Positions 26,687-35,023 of a stretch of 64,000 bases of DNA are shown here, in pieces. The position numbers and the translations under genes are program-made. The stretch comes from Streptomyces sp. MspMP-M5 (lineage in GTDB: Bacteria; Actinomycetota; Actinomycetes; Streptomycetales; Streptomycetaceae): NCBI RefSeq assembly GCF_000373585.1, contig NZ_KB891853.1, positions 160,812 through 224,811 on the forward strand. Reading direction: 5' to 3'. A model generated the notes under the pieces. The model saw nothing but the letters and a program-made list of their open reading frames with translations, was not told where the DNA came from and made no database searches. Position 1 is the stretch's first letter. Each line of letters begins with the position of its first letter.

Positions 26687-27400
26687 ATGGACACCCACCA
26701 CTACACCGACGTCTGGGACCGGGTCTTCTCGGCCCAGCCCGGCCCGTCGCTCTGGCTGGTGATCGTCACCGGCGTGCTGGCCCTGGGCGCGGTCGTCCCG
26801 CACACCGCCTGGCGGCTGTCGCGGAACGCCGTCACCATCGCGCACGAGGGCGGCCACGGGCTGATCGCCCTGCTGACCGGCCGCCGCCTGGACGGCATCC
26901 GGCTGCACTCGGACACCTCGGGTCTGACCGTCTCGCGCGGCAAACCGCACGGTCTGGGCATGGTCCTGACCGCCGCGGCCGGCTATCTCGCCCCCTCACT
27001 GCTCGGTCTGGCGGGCGCCGCGCTGCTGGCCGCCGGGCACACCACGGCGCTGCTGTGGGGGGCCACCGCGCTGCTGCTGGCGATGCTGGTGATGATCCGC
27101 AACGCCTATGGCGTGCTCACCGTCGTGCTGGCGGGCGGCACCTTCCTCCTGGTGTCGTGGCTGACGGCACCCGAGGTGCAGGCGGGGTTCGCGTACGCGG
27201 TGGTGTGGTTCCTGCTGCTGGGCGGGGTGCGGCCGCCGTTCGAACTCCAGGGGAAGCGGCGGCGCGGCGGAGCAGTGGATTCGGACCCGGACCAGCTCGC
27301 GCGGCTCACCCATGTCCCGGCCGGTGTCTGGCTCGGCTTCTTCCATGTGGTGACGGTGTGCTCCCTGATGGGCGGCGGTCGCTGGCTGCTCGGCATATGA
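26687..27400 (+). CDS. M50B family membrane metallopeptidase-like protein
   Basis: This 237-residue protein has about six membrane helices. The zinc motif HEGGH lies at the end of the second helix, within AVTIAHEGGHGLIALLTGRRL. A cytoplasmic loop (KRRRGGAVDSDPDQLARL) precedes the last helix. M50 enzymes are site-2-type proteases, but in this subfamily the substrate is unknown. GGGAGACGCGGAGAG precedes ATG 26687. It shares a very short divergent promoter region with the SRAP gene. Confidence 0.85.
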   Translation: MDTHHYTDVWDRVFSAQPGPSLWLVIVTGVLALGAVVPHTAWRLSRNAVTIAHEGGHGLIALLTGRRLDGIRLHSDTSGLTVSRGKPHGLGMVLTAAAGYLAPSLLGLAGAALLAAGHTTALLWGATALLLAMLVMIRNAYGVLTVVLAGGTFLLVSWLTAPEVQAGFAYAVVWFLLLGGVRPPFELQGKRRRGGAVDSDPDQLARLTHVPAGVWLGFFHVVTVCSLMGGGRWLLGI

Positions 27401-27575
27401 GGAGCGGATGTCCGGACCGGTGGCATCCGGTAACCCACATTCCGTATGTCGGTGTGGCCCCTGTTGCCCCGGAGAGGCCCACTGCCTGCGGTTGCACCAC
27501 GAGAGCCGTGTTTCGCACAGGTTGCGCCGCTTTTGATCAAGATCGGCACCCTTGTCCAGCCATTAAAGTAAGGGC

Positions 27576-28928
27576 ATGACCGAGAGCCCCGCCCTCCCCG
27601 CCCTGTGGCCTGCCCCCGTCGCCCCCGGGGCGGTCCATGCGACCGTCACCGTGCCCGGCTCCAAATCGGTCACGAACCGCGGCCTGGTCCTGGCCGCCCT
27701 GTCCTCCGAACCGGGCTGGCTGCGCCGCCCGCTGCGCTCCCGGGACACCCTGCTGATGGCCGAGGCGCTGCGCGCCCTGGGCGTCGGCATCGAGGAGACC
27801 GCCTCCTCCAGCTCCGCCGGCACCTCCGGCGGCGAGGCGTGGCGGATCATCCCCGCCGGCCTGCACGGCCCGGCCACCGTCGACGTGGGCAACGCCGGCA
27901 CGGTCATGCGCTTCCTCCCGCCGGTCGCCGCGCTCGCCGACGGCCCGATCCGCTTCGACGGCGACCCGCGCTCCTACGAGCGCCCGCTGGGCGGCGTCAT
28001 CGACGCGCTGCGCGCCCTGGGCGCCCGGATCGACGACGACAACCGCGGCGCGCTGCCGATGACGGTGTTCGGCGGCGGCGCCCTGGAGGGCGGCGCGGTG
28101 GAGATCGACGCCTCCTCGTCCTCCCAGTTCGTCAGCGCCCTGCTGCTGTCCGCGCCGCGCTTCAACCAAGGTGTCGAGGTCCGGCACGTCGGCGCGGCGC
28201 TGCCCTCGATGCCGCACATCCGGATGACCGTCGACATGCTGCGCAGCGTCGGCGCCCAGGTGGACACCCCCGAGGCGGGCGGCGAGCCGAACGTCTGGCG
28301 GGTCACCCCCGGCGCCCTGCTCGGCCGCGACCTGGTCGTCGAGCCGGACCTCTCCAACGCCCAGCCGTTCCTGGCCGCGGCGCTGGTCACCGGCGGCCGG
28401 GTCACCATCCCGGACTGGCCCGAGCACACCACCCAGCCCGGCGACGCGCTGCGCGAGATCTTCACGGCCATGGGCGGCTCCTGCGAGCTGACCGAGGACG
28501 GCCTGACCCTCACCGGCAGCGGCCGGATCCACGGCATCGACGTCGATCTCGGCGAGGTCGGCGAGCTGACCCCGGGCATCGCCGCGGTCGCCGCGCTCGC
28601 CGACTCGCCCTCCACGCTGCGCGGGGTGGCGCACCTGCGGCTGCACGAGACCGACCGGCTGGCCGCGCTCACCAAGGAGCTCAACGAACTCGGCGGCGAC
28701 GTCACCGAGACCGCCGACGGCCTGCACATCCGGCCCCGTCCGCTGCACGGCGGGATCTTCCACACCTACGAGGACCACCGGCTGGCCACCGCCGCCGCGG
28801 TCATCGGCCTGGCCGTCGAGGGCGTGGAGGTGGAGAACGTCGCCACCACCGCCAAGACCCTGCCCGACTTCCCCGCACTGTGGACGGAGATGCTCGATCC
28901 GGCGTCCGCCCCCGCCCGGAGAGCGTGA
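27576..28928 (+). CDS. aroA: 3-phosphoshikimate 1-carboxyvinyltransferase (EPSP synthase)
   Basis: This 450-residue enzyme makes EPSP from shikimate-3-phosphate and PEP in aromatic amino-acid synthesis. Motifs are [17 protein letters not shown] at the start, [16 protein letters not shown] (PEP/glyphosate site), [12 protein letters not shown] and [12 protein letters not shown]. It is of full length with the two-domain repeat. In actinobacteria it lies next to rsgA, as here (13-bp gap), so the two are probably cotranscribed. Confidence 0.96.
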   Translation: MTESPALPALWPAPVAPGAVHATVTVPGSKSVTNRGLVLAALSSEPGWLRRPLRSRDTLLMAEALRALGVGIEETASSSSAGTSGGEAWRIIPAGLHGPATVDVGNAGTVMRFLPPVAALADGPIRFDGDPRSYERPLGGVIDALRALGARIDDDNRGALPMTVFGGGALEGGAVEIDASSSSQFVSALLLSAPRFNQGVEVRHVGAALPSMPHIRMTVDMLRSVGAQVDTPEAGGEPNVWRVTPGALLGRDLVVEPDLSNAQPFLAAALVTGGRVTIPDWPEHTTQPGDALREIFTAMGGSCELTEDGLTLTGSGRIHGIDVDLGEVGELTPGIAAVAALADSPSTLRGVAHLRLHETDRLAALTKELNELGGDVTETADGLHIRPRPLHGGIFHTYEDHRLATAAAVIGLAVEGVEVENVATTAKTLPDFPALWTEMLDPASAPARRA

Positions 28929-28941
28929 GGGCCGCCGCACC

Positions 28942-29949
28942 ATGCGCCGCTACGGCAAGAACCCCGATGAGGACGACGTCCGCGTCCGGCCCAACCGCAA
29001 GGGCAACCGGCCGCGGACGAACATCCGCCCCAAGCACGAGGACGCCCGCGAGGGCCTGGTCCTGACCGTCGACCGGGGCCGTCTGACGTGCCTGATCGAC
29101 GACCGCAAGGTCACCGCGATGAAGGCCCGCGAGCTGGGCCGCAAGAGCGCCGTGGTCGGCGACCGGGTCGCGGTGGTCGGCGACCTCAGCGGCGCCAGGG
29201 ACACCCTGGCCCGGATAGTCCGGGTCGAGCCGCGCAGCTCCACGCTGCGCCGGACCGCCGACGACACCGACCCGTACGAGCGGGTGGTGGTCGCCAACGC
29301 CGACCAGCTCGCCATCGTCACCGCGCTCGCCGACCCCGAGCCGCGGCCCCGGCTGATCGACCGCTGCCTGGTCGCCGCCTACGACGCCGGGCTGGACCCG
29401 CTGCTGGTGCTGACCAAGTCCGACCTGGCCGCACCGGACGCGCTGCTGGAGTCCTACGGCGCGCTCGGCGTGCCGTACGTCGTCACCAACCGCGAGGAGC
29501 TGGCCGACGGCAGCGCCGCGGAGCGGGTCCGGGAGCAGCTGACCGGCCGGATGACGGCGTTCGTGGGGCACTCCGGGGTGGGCAAGACGACCCTGGTCAA
29601 CGCCCTGGTGCCGGAGCGCCGCCGGGCCACCGGCCACGTCAACGCGGTCACCGGCCGCGGCCGGCACACCACCACGTCGGCGCTGGCCCTGCCGCTGCCC
29701 GGCGACGCCGGCTGGGTCATCGACACCCCGGGCGTGCGGTCCTTCGGGCTGGCCCACATCGATCCGTCCCGGGTCATCCACGCCTTCCCGGACCTGGAGC
29801 CCGGCACCGCCGAGTGCCCCCGGGCGTGCAGTCACGACGAGCCGGACTGCGCGCTGGACGCGTGGGTGGCCGGCGGGCACGCCGAACCGGCCCGCCTGTA
29901 TTCCCTGCGCCGGCTGCTGTCCACCCGTGAGCGACGCGAGGGCGACTGA
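28942..29949 (+). CDS. rsgA: Ribosome small-subunit-dependent GTPase RsgA
   Basis: This 335-residue GTPase helps mature the 30S subunit. An OB-like N-terminus is followed by the circularly permuted GTPase (TKSD before GHSGVGKTTLVNAL, then IDTPGVR) and a zinc knuckle CPRACSHDEPDC. The start with MRRYGKNPDEDD is strongly charged, as in other actinobacterial copies. It lies 13 bp after aroA. Confidence 0.95.
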   Translation: MRRYGKNPDEDDVRVRPNRKGNRPRTNIRPKHEDAREGLVLTVDRGRLTCLIDDRKVTAMKARELGRKSAVVGDRVAVVGDLSGARDTLARIVRVEPRSSTLRRTADDTDPYERVVVANADQLAIVTALADPEPRPRLIDRCLVAAYDAGLDPLLVLTKSDLAAPDALLESYGALGVPYVVTNREELADGSAAERVREQLTGRMTAFVGHSGVGKTTLVNALVPERRRATGHVNAVTGRGRHTTTSALALPLPGDAGWVIDTPGVRSFGLAHIDPSRVIHAFPDLEPGTAECPRACSHDEPDCALDAWVAGGHAEPARLYSLRRLLSTRERREGD

Positions 29950-29986
29950 TCGGGCCAATCCCCCTGCCGCCCGTCCGGGGCACGGG

Positions 29987-30048
29987 CATAATCACCTTCA
30001 CACCGGGACCGGTCCCCTCCGGTCCCCTCCGGTCCGATCCGGTCGTGA
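29987..30048 (+). promoter_or_regulatory. Promoter and 10-bp tandem repeats before the SMR gene
   Basis: A -10-like CATAAT lies at 29987-29992. Beyond it CCGGTC repeats four times at exact 10-bp steps (GGTC at 30011, 30021, 30031, 30041), and GGGACC/GGTCCC makes a palindrome at 30005-30016. One-turn spacing suggests a protein-binding array or an RNA structure in the leader. It does not match the guanidine riboswitch classes I know. Confidence 0.45.
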
Positions 30049-30069
30049 CAGGTCGCCCGGCTGAAGCAG

Positions 30070-31077
30070 TCACCGAGCTGACGGAGGCAATGGGAAATGG
30101 CGTGGCTGCTGGTCGTGGTGGCGGGTCTGCTGGAGACCGGCTTCGCGGTCTGCCTCAAGCTCTCGCACGGCTTCACCCGCCTCTACCCGACCCTCGCCTT
30201 CGCGGCCTTCGCCCTGGGCAGCTTCGGCCTGCTGACGATGGCGCTGCGCAAGCTCGACGTCGGCCCGGCGTACGCGGTCTGGACCGGCATCGGCGCGGCC
30301 GGCACCGCGATCTACGGCATGGTCTTCCTCGGCGACCTGGTCTCCACGCTGAAGATCGTCTCCATCACGCTGGTGATCGTCGGGGTGATCGGGCTCCAGT
30401 TGTCCGGCTCGGCGCACTGACGCCCCCGGGGCGCCCGCACCGCCCGTGAGCCCGGCGAAGGCGCCCCGCACCAGCCGGGCGACCTCCTCGCTCTCGGCCT
30501 CCGTCCCCCGCCGCCGGCTCCGCTGCCGGGGCACCGCCATGCGCACGTCGGCCGGCGGCCGCACCGCGGCGGGCTCCACCGGGGCGACCACACACGACAG
30601 CGCCAGACGGGCCGCGGTCTCGCAGGCGGCGTCCAGGGCGGGCAGTTCCTCCCGGGGCCGGCCGGGCGCCAGCGCCGCCACCGCCCGGTCGCGGAACCGG
30701 CCGAGCAGTTCGGCGGGCCCGTCCTGACCGGCCGGCAGCCGGTCCCCCCAGCATCCCGTCAACGCGGCCCTGACCAGCGGGTTCGTCCGCGCGCTCCGCA
30801 GCGTCCAGGCGGCCGCGGCGGCGACCCGGGCGCCCTCGTCGGCCGCCGCGCCGGCAGTGTCGGCGGCCAGCGCCCGCTCCACCCCGGCCAGATACGTCTC
30901 GGTCTCCCGGCGGACGAGGGCGTGGGCCAGCCCCTCCTTGCTGCCGAACTCGTTGTAGAGCGTCTGCCGGGACACCCCGGCGGCGGCCGCCACCTCCACC
31001 ATCCGGACTGCCGTCCAGGACCGGGTGAGCAGCGCCGCGTACGCCGCGTCCAGCAGGGCCTCGCGCACCGAGGGCAT
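30070..31077 (-). CDS. TetR family regulator with anomalous antisense C-terminal extension
   Basis: Residues 1-190 form a normal TetR protein, with the helix-turn-helix VEVAAAAGVSRQTLYNEFGSKEGLAHAL and a helical ligand domain ending near SEEVARLVRGAFAGL. AGGAGGTGG precedes ATG 31077. No stop follows: the frame continues about 110 residues through the whole convergent SMR gene on the other strand, giving a Gln/Asp/Arg-rich stretch that looks like a shadow of the SMR codons. The true end is probably near 30421-30440, lost by a small frameshift or base change, or the protein really has the tail. It may regulate itself, the SMR exporter or both. Confidence 0.7.
   Translation of the reverse strand: MPSVREALLDAAYAALLTRSWTAVRMVEVAAAAGVSRQTLYNEFGSKEGLAHALVRRETETYLAGVERALAADTAGAAADEGARVAAAAAWTLRSARTNPLVRAALTGCWGDRLPAGQDGPAELLGRFRDRAVAALAPGRPREELPALDAACETAARLALSCVVAPVEPAAVRPPADVRMAVPRQRSRRRGTEAESEEVARLVRGAFAGLTGGAGAPGASVRRAGQLEPDHPDDHQRDGDDLQRGDQVAEEDHAVDRGAGRADAGPDRVRRADVELAQRHRQQAEAAQGEGREGEGRVEAGEAVRELEADREAGLQQTRHHDQQPRHFPLPPSAR
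30097..30420 (+). CDS. SMR family exporter (SugE/Gdx-like)
   Basis: This 107-residue small multidrug resistance protein has four membrane helices. Glu13 in helix 1 (AGLLETGFAV) is the proton/substrate residue. The segment GPAYAVWTGIGAAGTA is characteristic of the SugE/Gdx branch, whose members export guanidinium. A usual glutamate in the next loop is Asp here (LGDLVS). A purine-rich GACGGAGG precedes the start. The opposite strand is fully open as an extension of the convergent TetR gene. Confidence 0.88.
   Translation: MAWLLVVVAGLLETGFAVCLKLSHGFTRLYPTLAFAAFALGSFGLLTMALRKLDVGPAYAVWTGIGAAGTAIYGMVFLGDLVSTLKIVSITLVIVGVIGLQLSGSAH
30428..30467. terminator. Hairpin between SMR and TetR genes
   Basis: GGGGCGCC (30428-30435) pairs with GGCGCCCC (30460-30467) just after the SMR stop codon. 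The stem is short and has a 24-nt loop, so it is a weak terminator candidate. Confidence 0.45.
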
Positions 31078-31093
31078 CGGCCACCTCCTGGCT

Positions 31094-31147
31094 CCACTTG
31101 AACAGTGGCCCAGATCACAGAATTGACGCGCCGTCAGGGACTGTCAA
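31094..31147 (-). promoter_or_regulatory. Promoter and operator of the TetR gene
   Basis: On the minus strand TTGACA (complement of 31142-31147) and AATTCT (complement of 31119-31124) are 17 bp apart, a good -35/-10 pair. Just downstream, 31094-31108 holds the palindrome CCACTTGAACAGTGG, where a TetR dimer could block elongation. Autorepression is inferred. Confidence 0.6.
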
Positions 31148-31268
31148 GGCCCGCTCGGGCACCCCGGGACGGCTCGGCGGCGGCCCCGGCCGACATCCGC
31201 CGGAGACCACCCGGAGGCCACGGCATGGCCCTGTGGCTCCCGTGCATACCAGTGGATACTGTTCGCAC

Positions 31269-32072
31269 ATGCCCGACTATCACGATGATCTCCGCCTGGC
31301 GCACGTCCTGGCGGACGCCGCCGACGCCGCCACCATGGAACGGTTCAAGGCCCTCGACCTCAAGGTGGAGACCAAACCGGACATGACCCCGGTCAGCGAG
31401 GCGGACAAGTCCGCCGAGGAGCTGATCCGCGCCCAGCTGCAGCGCGCCCGGCCGCGGGACGCGGTGCTGGGCGAGGAGTTCGGCAGCGAGGGCTCGGGGC
31501 CGCGCCGCTGGATCATCGATCCGATCGACGGCACCAAGAACTACGTCCGCGGGGTGCCGGTGTGGGCGACCCTGATCGCCCTGATGGAGCGCGGCGAGGG
31601 CGGCGACCGGCCGGTGGTCGGGCTCGTCTCCGCCCCCGCGCTGAACCGCCGCTGGTGGGCCGCCGAGGGCCTGGGCGCCTTCACCGGCCGCAGCCTGACC
31701 TCCGCGGCCCGGCTGCACGCCTCCGAGGTCGGCCGCATCCAGGACGCGTCGTTCGCCTACTCCTCGCTGACCGGCTGGGAGGAGCGCGGCCGACTCTCCG
31801 GCTTCCTCGACCTGTCCCGCGACTGCTGGCGGACCCGGGCCTACGGCGACTTCTGGCCCTACATGATGGTCGCCGAGGGGACGGTCGACATCTGCGCGGA
31901 GCCGGAGCTGTCGCTGTGGGACATGGCGGCCTGCGCGGTGATCGTCCAGGAGGCCGGCGGGCGCTTCACCGGTCTGGACGGCCGGCCCGGTCCGCACAGC
32001 GGCAACGCCGCGGCCTCCAACGGCCTGCTCCACGAGGACCTGCTGGCCTACCTCGGCGACGACCGGAGCTGA
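31269..32072 (+). CDS. hisN: Histidinol-phosphatase (inositol monophosphatase family)
   Basis: This 267-residue phosphatase has the metal site motifs GEEFGSEG and the block WIIDPIDGTKNYVRGVPVWATLIAL, plus LSLWDMAACAVIVQEAGGRF. The residues are those of actinobacterial HisN, which removes phosphate from histidinol-phosphate in histidine synthesis. ATG 31269 begins MPDYHDDLRLAH as in homologues; no strong ribosome site is seen. A structured terminator follows at 32107-32177. Confidence 0.9.
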   Translation: MPDYHDDLRLAHVLADAADAATMERFKALDLKVETKPDMTPVSEADKSAEELIRAQLQRARPRDAVLGEEFGSEGSGPRRWIIDPIDGTKNYVRGVPVWATLIALMERGEGGDRPVVGLVSAPALNRRWWAAEGLGAFTGRSLTSAARLHASEVGRIQDASFAYSSLTGWEERGRLSGFLDLSRDCWRTRAYGDFWPYMMVAEGTVDICAEPELSLWDMAACAVIVQEAGGRFTGLDGRPGPHSGNAAASNGLLHEDLLAYLGDDRS

Positions 32073-32106
32073 CCACCACCGGGCGAAAAACGGCCGCCCG
32101 GCCCGC

Positions 32107-32177
32107 CGCACAACCCCGCCGACCTGCACAGGGGCAGATGTTCGGACTGGCGTCCAGCATCTGCCCCTTGTTGTGCG
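32107..32177 (+). terminator. Nested inverted repeats after hisN
   Basis: CGCACAAC (32107-32114) pairs with GTTGTGCG (32170-32177). Inside it GGGGCAGATG (32131-32140) pairs perfectly with CATCTGCCCC (32158-32167), and the inner loop holds a small GGAC/GTCC pairing. Most simply this is the hisN terminator (CCCCTTGTTGTG follows the main stem), but the second outer helix is unusual. Confidence 0.65.
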
Positions 32178-32188
32178 ACCGGGGGCAT

Positions 32189-32242
32189 GTGAACATGAGA
32201 ACCCCCCAGTTTGTGAACTTGTGAATCATTTCGCAATTTCAC
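32189..32242 (+). promoter_or_regulatory. AT-richer upstream region of the CBS gene with GTGAA repeats
   Basis: GTGAA(C/T) occurs at 32189, 32213 and 32221, and TTTCAC at 32237-32242 forms an inverted partner to the last copy. The region is clearly lower in GC than its surroundings and is a plausible regulated promoter (CRP- or Rex-like half-sites). The regulator is unknown. Confidence 0.4.
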
Positions 32243-32269
32243 GCACGTCCAAGGAGGTGGCTCACCTTC

Positions 32270-32674
32270 ATGCCCATGCTCGTCAAAGACGCCATGAGCA
32301 CGATGGTCCTCACCATCGGGCCGGCTCACACCCTCCGCCAGGCGGCGCGACTGATGGCGGCCCGCCGCATCGGCGCGGCCGTGGTCCTCGACAGCGACAC
32401 CTACGGCATCGGCATCCTCACCGAGCGCGACATCCTCGACTCCCTCGGCGCGGGCGAGAACCCCGACCGGGAGACCGCCCAGAGCCACACCACCACCGAC
32501 GTCGTCTTCGCGACCCCGAACTGGACCCTGGACGAGGCGGCGGGCGCCATGGTGCGCGGCGGCTTCCGCCACCTCGTCGTCCTCGACGACCGCGAACCGG
32601 TCGGCATCGTCTCGGTCCGCGACATCATGCGCTGCTGGTCCGACGTCTCCGAACGGACACCGGCGGCGGCGTGA
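32270..32674 (+). CDS. Two-CBS-domain protein
   Basis: This 134-residue protein consists of two CBS motifs: MLVKDAMSTMVLTIGPAHTLRQAARLM through GIGILTERDILDSL, and TTDVVFATPNWTLDEAAGAM through VGIVSVRDIMRCW. Such stand-alone Bateman modules bind adenosine nucleotides and act as energy sensors; the partner is not evident here. AGGAGG about 14 nt before ATG 32270 and 20 nt before ATG 32276 leaves the first Met slightly preferred. Monocistronic. Confidence 0.88.
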   Translation: MPMLVKDAMSTMVLTIGPAHTLRQAARLMAARRIGAAVVLDSDTYGIGILTERDILDSLGAGENPDRETAQSHTTTDVVFATPNWTLDEAAGAMVRGGFRHLVVLDDREPVGIVSVRDIMRCWSDVSERTPAAA

Positions 32675-32721
32675 CCGCTCCCCGGGGCGCCCGCGCGGGC
32701 GTACCGGCGGGCAGGCGCACA

Positions 32722-32754
32722 GAGAGGCCGGAGCCCCTTGGCATCCGGCCTCTC
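32722..32754. terminator. Bidirectional terminator between CBS and catalase genes
   Basis: GAGAGGCCGGA and TCCGGCCTCTC form an 11-bp perfect stem with an 11-nt loop. CGGCCTTTA follows on the plus strand. Confidence 0.75.
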
Positions 32755-32824
32755 CGGCCTTTACGGCAGCGCCAGTTGAGCAACCCCCACGGAGATCAAC
32801 CACCTCCGCGAAAGCGGCGCCGGC

Positions 32825-34291
32825 TCAGGCGCGAAGAAGAGCCTGGACGGCAGCCTCCAGTCGCTTGCCGTAGTCCGCGTCCGCCTTGCGGAAGTTCTCG
32901 ATCGCGCGCTGGGCGATCTCGTCGCGGGAGACCTTGGCGAGGAAGCCCGCCAGGTTGTCGATCAGGCGCTGCTGCTCCGCGTCCGACATCAGGCGGTAGA
33001 GGTTGCCCGCCTGGACGAAGTCGTCGTCCTCGGCGTGCGAGGGCGCCGCGGTCTCGCCGGTGTCACCGGTGACCGGGAGCGGCTGCCACAGCGGCCGGCC
33101 GGTCTGGGCCGGGCCGCCGAAGCTGTTGGGCTCGTAGTTCTTCTGTCGTCCGTGGCGGCCGTCGTAGAGCGCGCCGTCCCGGCCGTGGCTGCGCGCCTCG
33201 GTGGCGTGCGGGCGGTTGACCGGCAGGTGGTCGGCGTTGATGCCGACGCGGTAGCGGTGGGCGTCGCCGTACGCGAAGAGGCGGCCCTGGAGCATCTTGT
33301 CGGGGGACGGGCCGATGCCCGGCACGAAGTGGTGCGGGGCGAAGACCGACTGCTCGACCTCGGCGAAGATGTTCTCCGGGTTGCGGTTGAGCTCCAGCTT
33401 GCCGATCTCGATCGGCGGGTAGTCCGCGTGCGGCCAGACTTTGGTCAGGTCGAACGGGTTGAAGCGGTAGCCGGCCGCCTCGGCCGCGGGCATGATCTGC
33501 ACCTGGACGGTCCAGGTCGGGAAGTCGCCGCGCTCGATGGACTCGCGCAGGTCGCGCTGGTGGCTGTCCGGGTCCTCGCCGGCGAGCCGGTTGGCTTCGT
33601 CCTGGGTGAGGTTCCGGATGCCCTGGTCGGTCTTGAAGTGGTACTTGACCCAGAAGACCTCGCCCGCGTCGTTGTTCCACTGGAAGGTGTGCGAGCCGAA
33701 GCCGTCCATGTGACGGTACGAGGCGGGGATGCCGCGGTCGCCGAACAGCCAGGTCACCTGGTGGGTGGACTCGGGCGACAGGCCCCAGAAGTCCCAGACG
33801 TTGTCCGCCTCCTGCGAGCCGGTGTACGGGTCGCGCTTCTGGGTGTGGATGAAGTCGGGGAACTTGATGGCGTCCTTGATGAAGAACACCGGGGTGTTGT
33901 TGCCGACGAGGTCGTAGTTGCCCTCTTCGGTGTAGAACTTCAGCGCGAAGCCGCGCGGATCACGCACCGCGTCGGCCGCGCCGAGGCTGCCGGCGACGGT
34001 CGAGAACCGCAGGAACACCTCGGTCTGCTTGCCGATCTCGGAGAGGAACTTCGCGCGGGTGTACTTCGTCACGTCCGCGGTGACCGTGAAGGTGCCGTAG
34101 GCGCCGGCACCACGGGCGTGGACGATGCGCTCCGGTATGCGCTCGCGGTTGAAGTGCGCGAGCTTCTCGATCAGGAGCTGGTCCTGGATCAGTCCGGGGC
34201 CGCCGACGCCGGCCGTCTCGCTGTTCTGGTTGTCCGCGACCGGGGCTCCGGCCTCCGTGGTCAGCGGTCCGGTGGTGGTCTCTACCGACAC
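32825..34291 (-). CDS. katA: Monofunctional haem catalase
   Basis: This 488-residue small-subunit catalase breaks down hydrogen peroxide. The distal site is in [20 protein letters not shown] (His), followed by [10 protein letters not shown] (Asn), and the proximal haem ligand is Tyr in [14 protein letters not shown]. The C-terminus is of normal length. The GTG start at 34291 has AGGAGG at 6-bp spacing. It is divergent from a Fur-family regulator of CatR type, which is known to repress the vegetative catalase gene in Streptomyces until peroxide inactivates it. Confidence 0.95.
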   Translation of the reverse strand: MSVETTTGPLTTEAGAPVADNQNSETAGVGGPGLIQDQLLIEKLAHFNRERIPERIVHARGAGAYGTFTVTADVTKYTRAKFLSEIGKQTEVFLRFSTVAGSLGAADAVRDPRGFALKFYTEEGNYDLVGNNTPVFFIKDAIKFPDFIHTQKRDPYTGSQEADNVWDFWGLSPESTHQVTWLFGDRGIPASYRHMDGFGSHTFQWNNDAGEVFWVKYHFKTDQGIRNLTQDEANRLAGEDPDSHQRDLRESIERGDFPTWTVQVQIMPAAEAAGYRFNPFDLTKVWPHADYPPIEIGKLELNRNPENIFAEVEQSVFAPHHFVPGIGPSPDKMLQGRLFAYGDAHRYRVGINADHLPVNRPHATEARSHGRDGALYDGRHGRQKNYEPNSFGGPAQTGRPLWQPLPVTGDTGETAAPSHAEDDDFVQAGNLYRLMSDAEQQRLIDNLAGFLAKVSRDEIAQRAIENFRKADADYGKRLEAAVQALLRA

Positions 34292-34351
34292 GTGCGCCTC
34301 CTGATTTGTCCGTACACCTGCCCTTGGCCTTGCGCCGTACCCGATCCTACA

Positions 34352-34366
34352 TTGGACATTGTCTAA
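34352..34366. promoter_or_regulatory. Palindromic box in the catalase/regulator promoter region
   Basis: TTGGACATTGTCTAA is a 15-bp imperfect palindrome (TTrGACA-T-TGTCyAA) in an otherwise AT-richer patch 61 bp before the catalase start. It resembles Fur/PerR-family boxes and is the likely binding site of the divergent regulator. Confidence 0.6.
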
Positions 34367-34428
34367 GTCAAGAAGAGTCCGAAACCCGTACCCGATCCGG
34401 CGATGGACGACCGCTGCTACCCTGGTGA

Positions 34429-34443
34429 CTATCTGACTGATAG
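34429..34443. promoter_or_regulatory. Inverted repeat at the start of the Fur-family gene
   Basis: CTATC-TGACT-GATAG lies 9 bp before ATG 34453 and overlaps the ribosome-site area. It could be a second operator or a small hairpin. Confidence 0.4.
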
Positions 34444-34452
34444 GTGATTGGC

Positions 34453-34872
34453 ATGAGTGACCTGCTGGAACGACTCCGGGGCCGCGGCTGGCGGCTGACC
34501 GCGCAGCGCCGCGTCGTCGCCGAGGTGCTGGACGGGGACCACGTCCACTACACCGCCGACGAGGTGCACGCCAAGGCGTCCGAACGGCTCCCCGAGATCT
34601 CCCGCGCGACGGTCTACAACACCCTGGGCGAGCTGGTCTCGCTCGGTGAGGTGATCGAGGTGAGCACCGACGGCCGCGCCAAGCGCTACGACCCCAACGC
34701 CCACCACGACCACCAGCACCTGGTCTGCTCGCGCTGCGGGACGATCCGCGATGTACACCTCCACGGCGACCCGCTCTCCGCGCTGCCCGAACCGGAGCGC
34801 TACGGCTTCCAGGTCTCCGAGGTCACCGTGACGTACCGGGGCATCTGCCCCAACTGCAGCGGTCAGTCCTGA
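34453..34872 (+). CDS. catR: Fur-family peroxide regulator (CatR type)
   Basis: This 139-residue Fur/PerR protein has the winged helix [19 protein letters not shown] and [15 protein letters not shown], the metal-sensing site [13 protein letters not shown], and a second CPNC pair forming the structural zinc site. ATG 34453 is chosen over an in-frame GTG at 34444 because AGGTGAT lies between them. The divergent catalase gene is its likely target; peroxide oxidises the metal site and releases DNA. The gene name follows the Streptomyces CatR/katA arrangement. Confidence 0.88.
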   Translation: MSDLLERLRGRGWRLTAQRRVVAEVLDGDHVHYTADEVHAKASERLPEISRATVYNTLGELVSLGEVIEVSTDGRAKRYDPNAHHDHQHLVCSRCGTIRDVHLHGDPLSALPEPERYGFQVSEVTVTYRGICPNCSGQS

Positions 34873-34913
34873 TCCGGGCCCCGGACCCCCGTCCGGGCCG
34901 CAGCCGACGCCAC

Positions 34914-34948
34914 CAGCCCCCGCGGCCGCACTTACGGCCCGGGGGCTG
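34914..34948 (+). terminator. Terminator after catR
   Basis: CAGCCCCCG pairs with CGGGGGCTG (34940-34948), with an inner GGCC pairing, about 40 bp after the catR stop. Confidence 0.65.
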
Positions 34949-34982
34949 CTGCCCTCGCCGCACGTCTGCCCGCCCGGATATG

Positions 34983-35017
34983 CCGAAGGCCCGGATCCTG
35001 AGGATCCGGGCCTTCGG
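34983..35017. terminator. Terminator of initiator tRNA copy 1
   Basis: CCGAAGGCCCGGATCCT and its exact reverse complement (35001-35017) form a 17-bp palindrome immediately beyond the 3' end of the tRNA on the minus strand. A related hairpin follows the second tRNA copy. Confidence 0.75.
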
Positions 35018-35023
35018 TTTCAG

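Noticed and set aside
29950..30096. Guanidine riboswitch before the SMR gene
   Set aside because: The conserved blocks of the guanidine riboswitch classes I know are not visible; only 10-bp GGTC repeats are present. A covariance search could overturn this.
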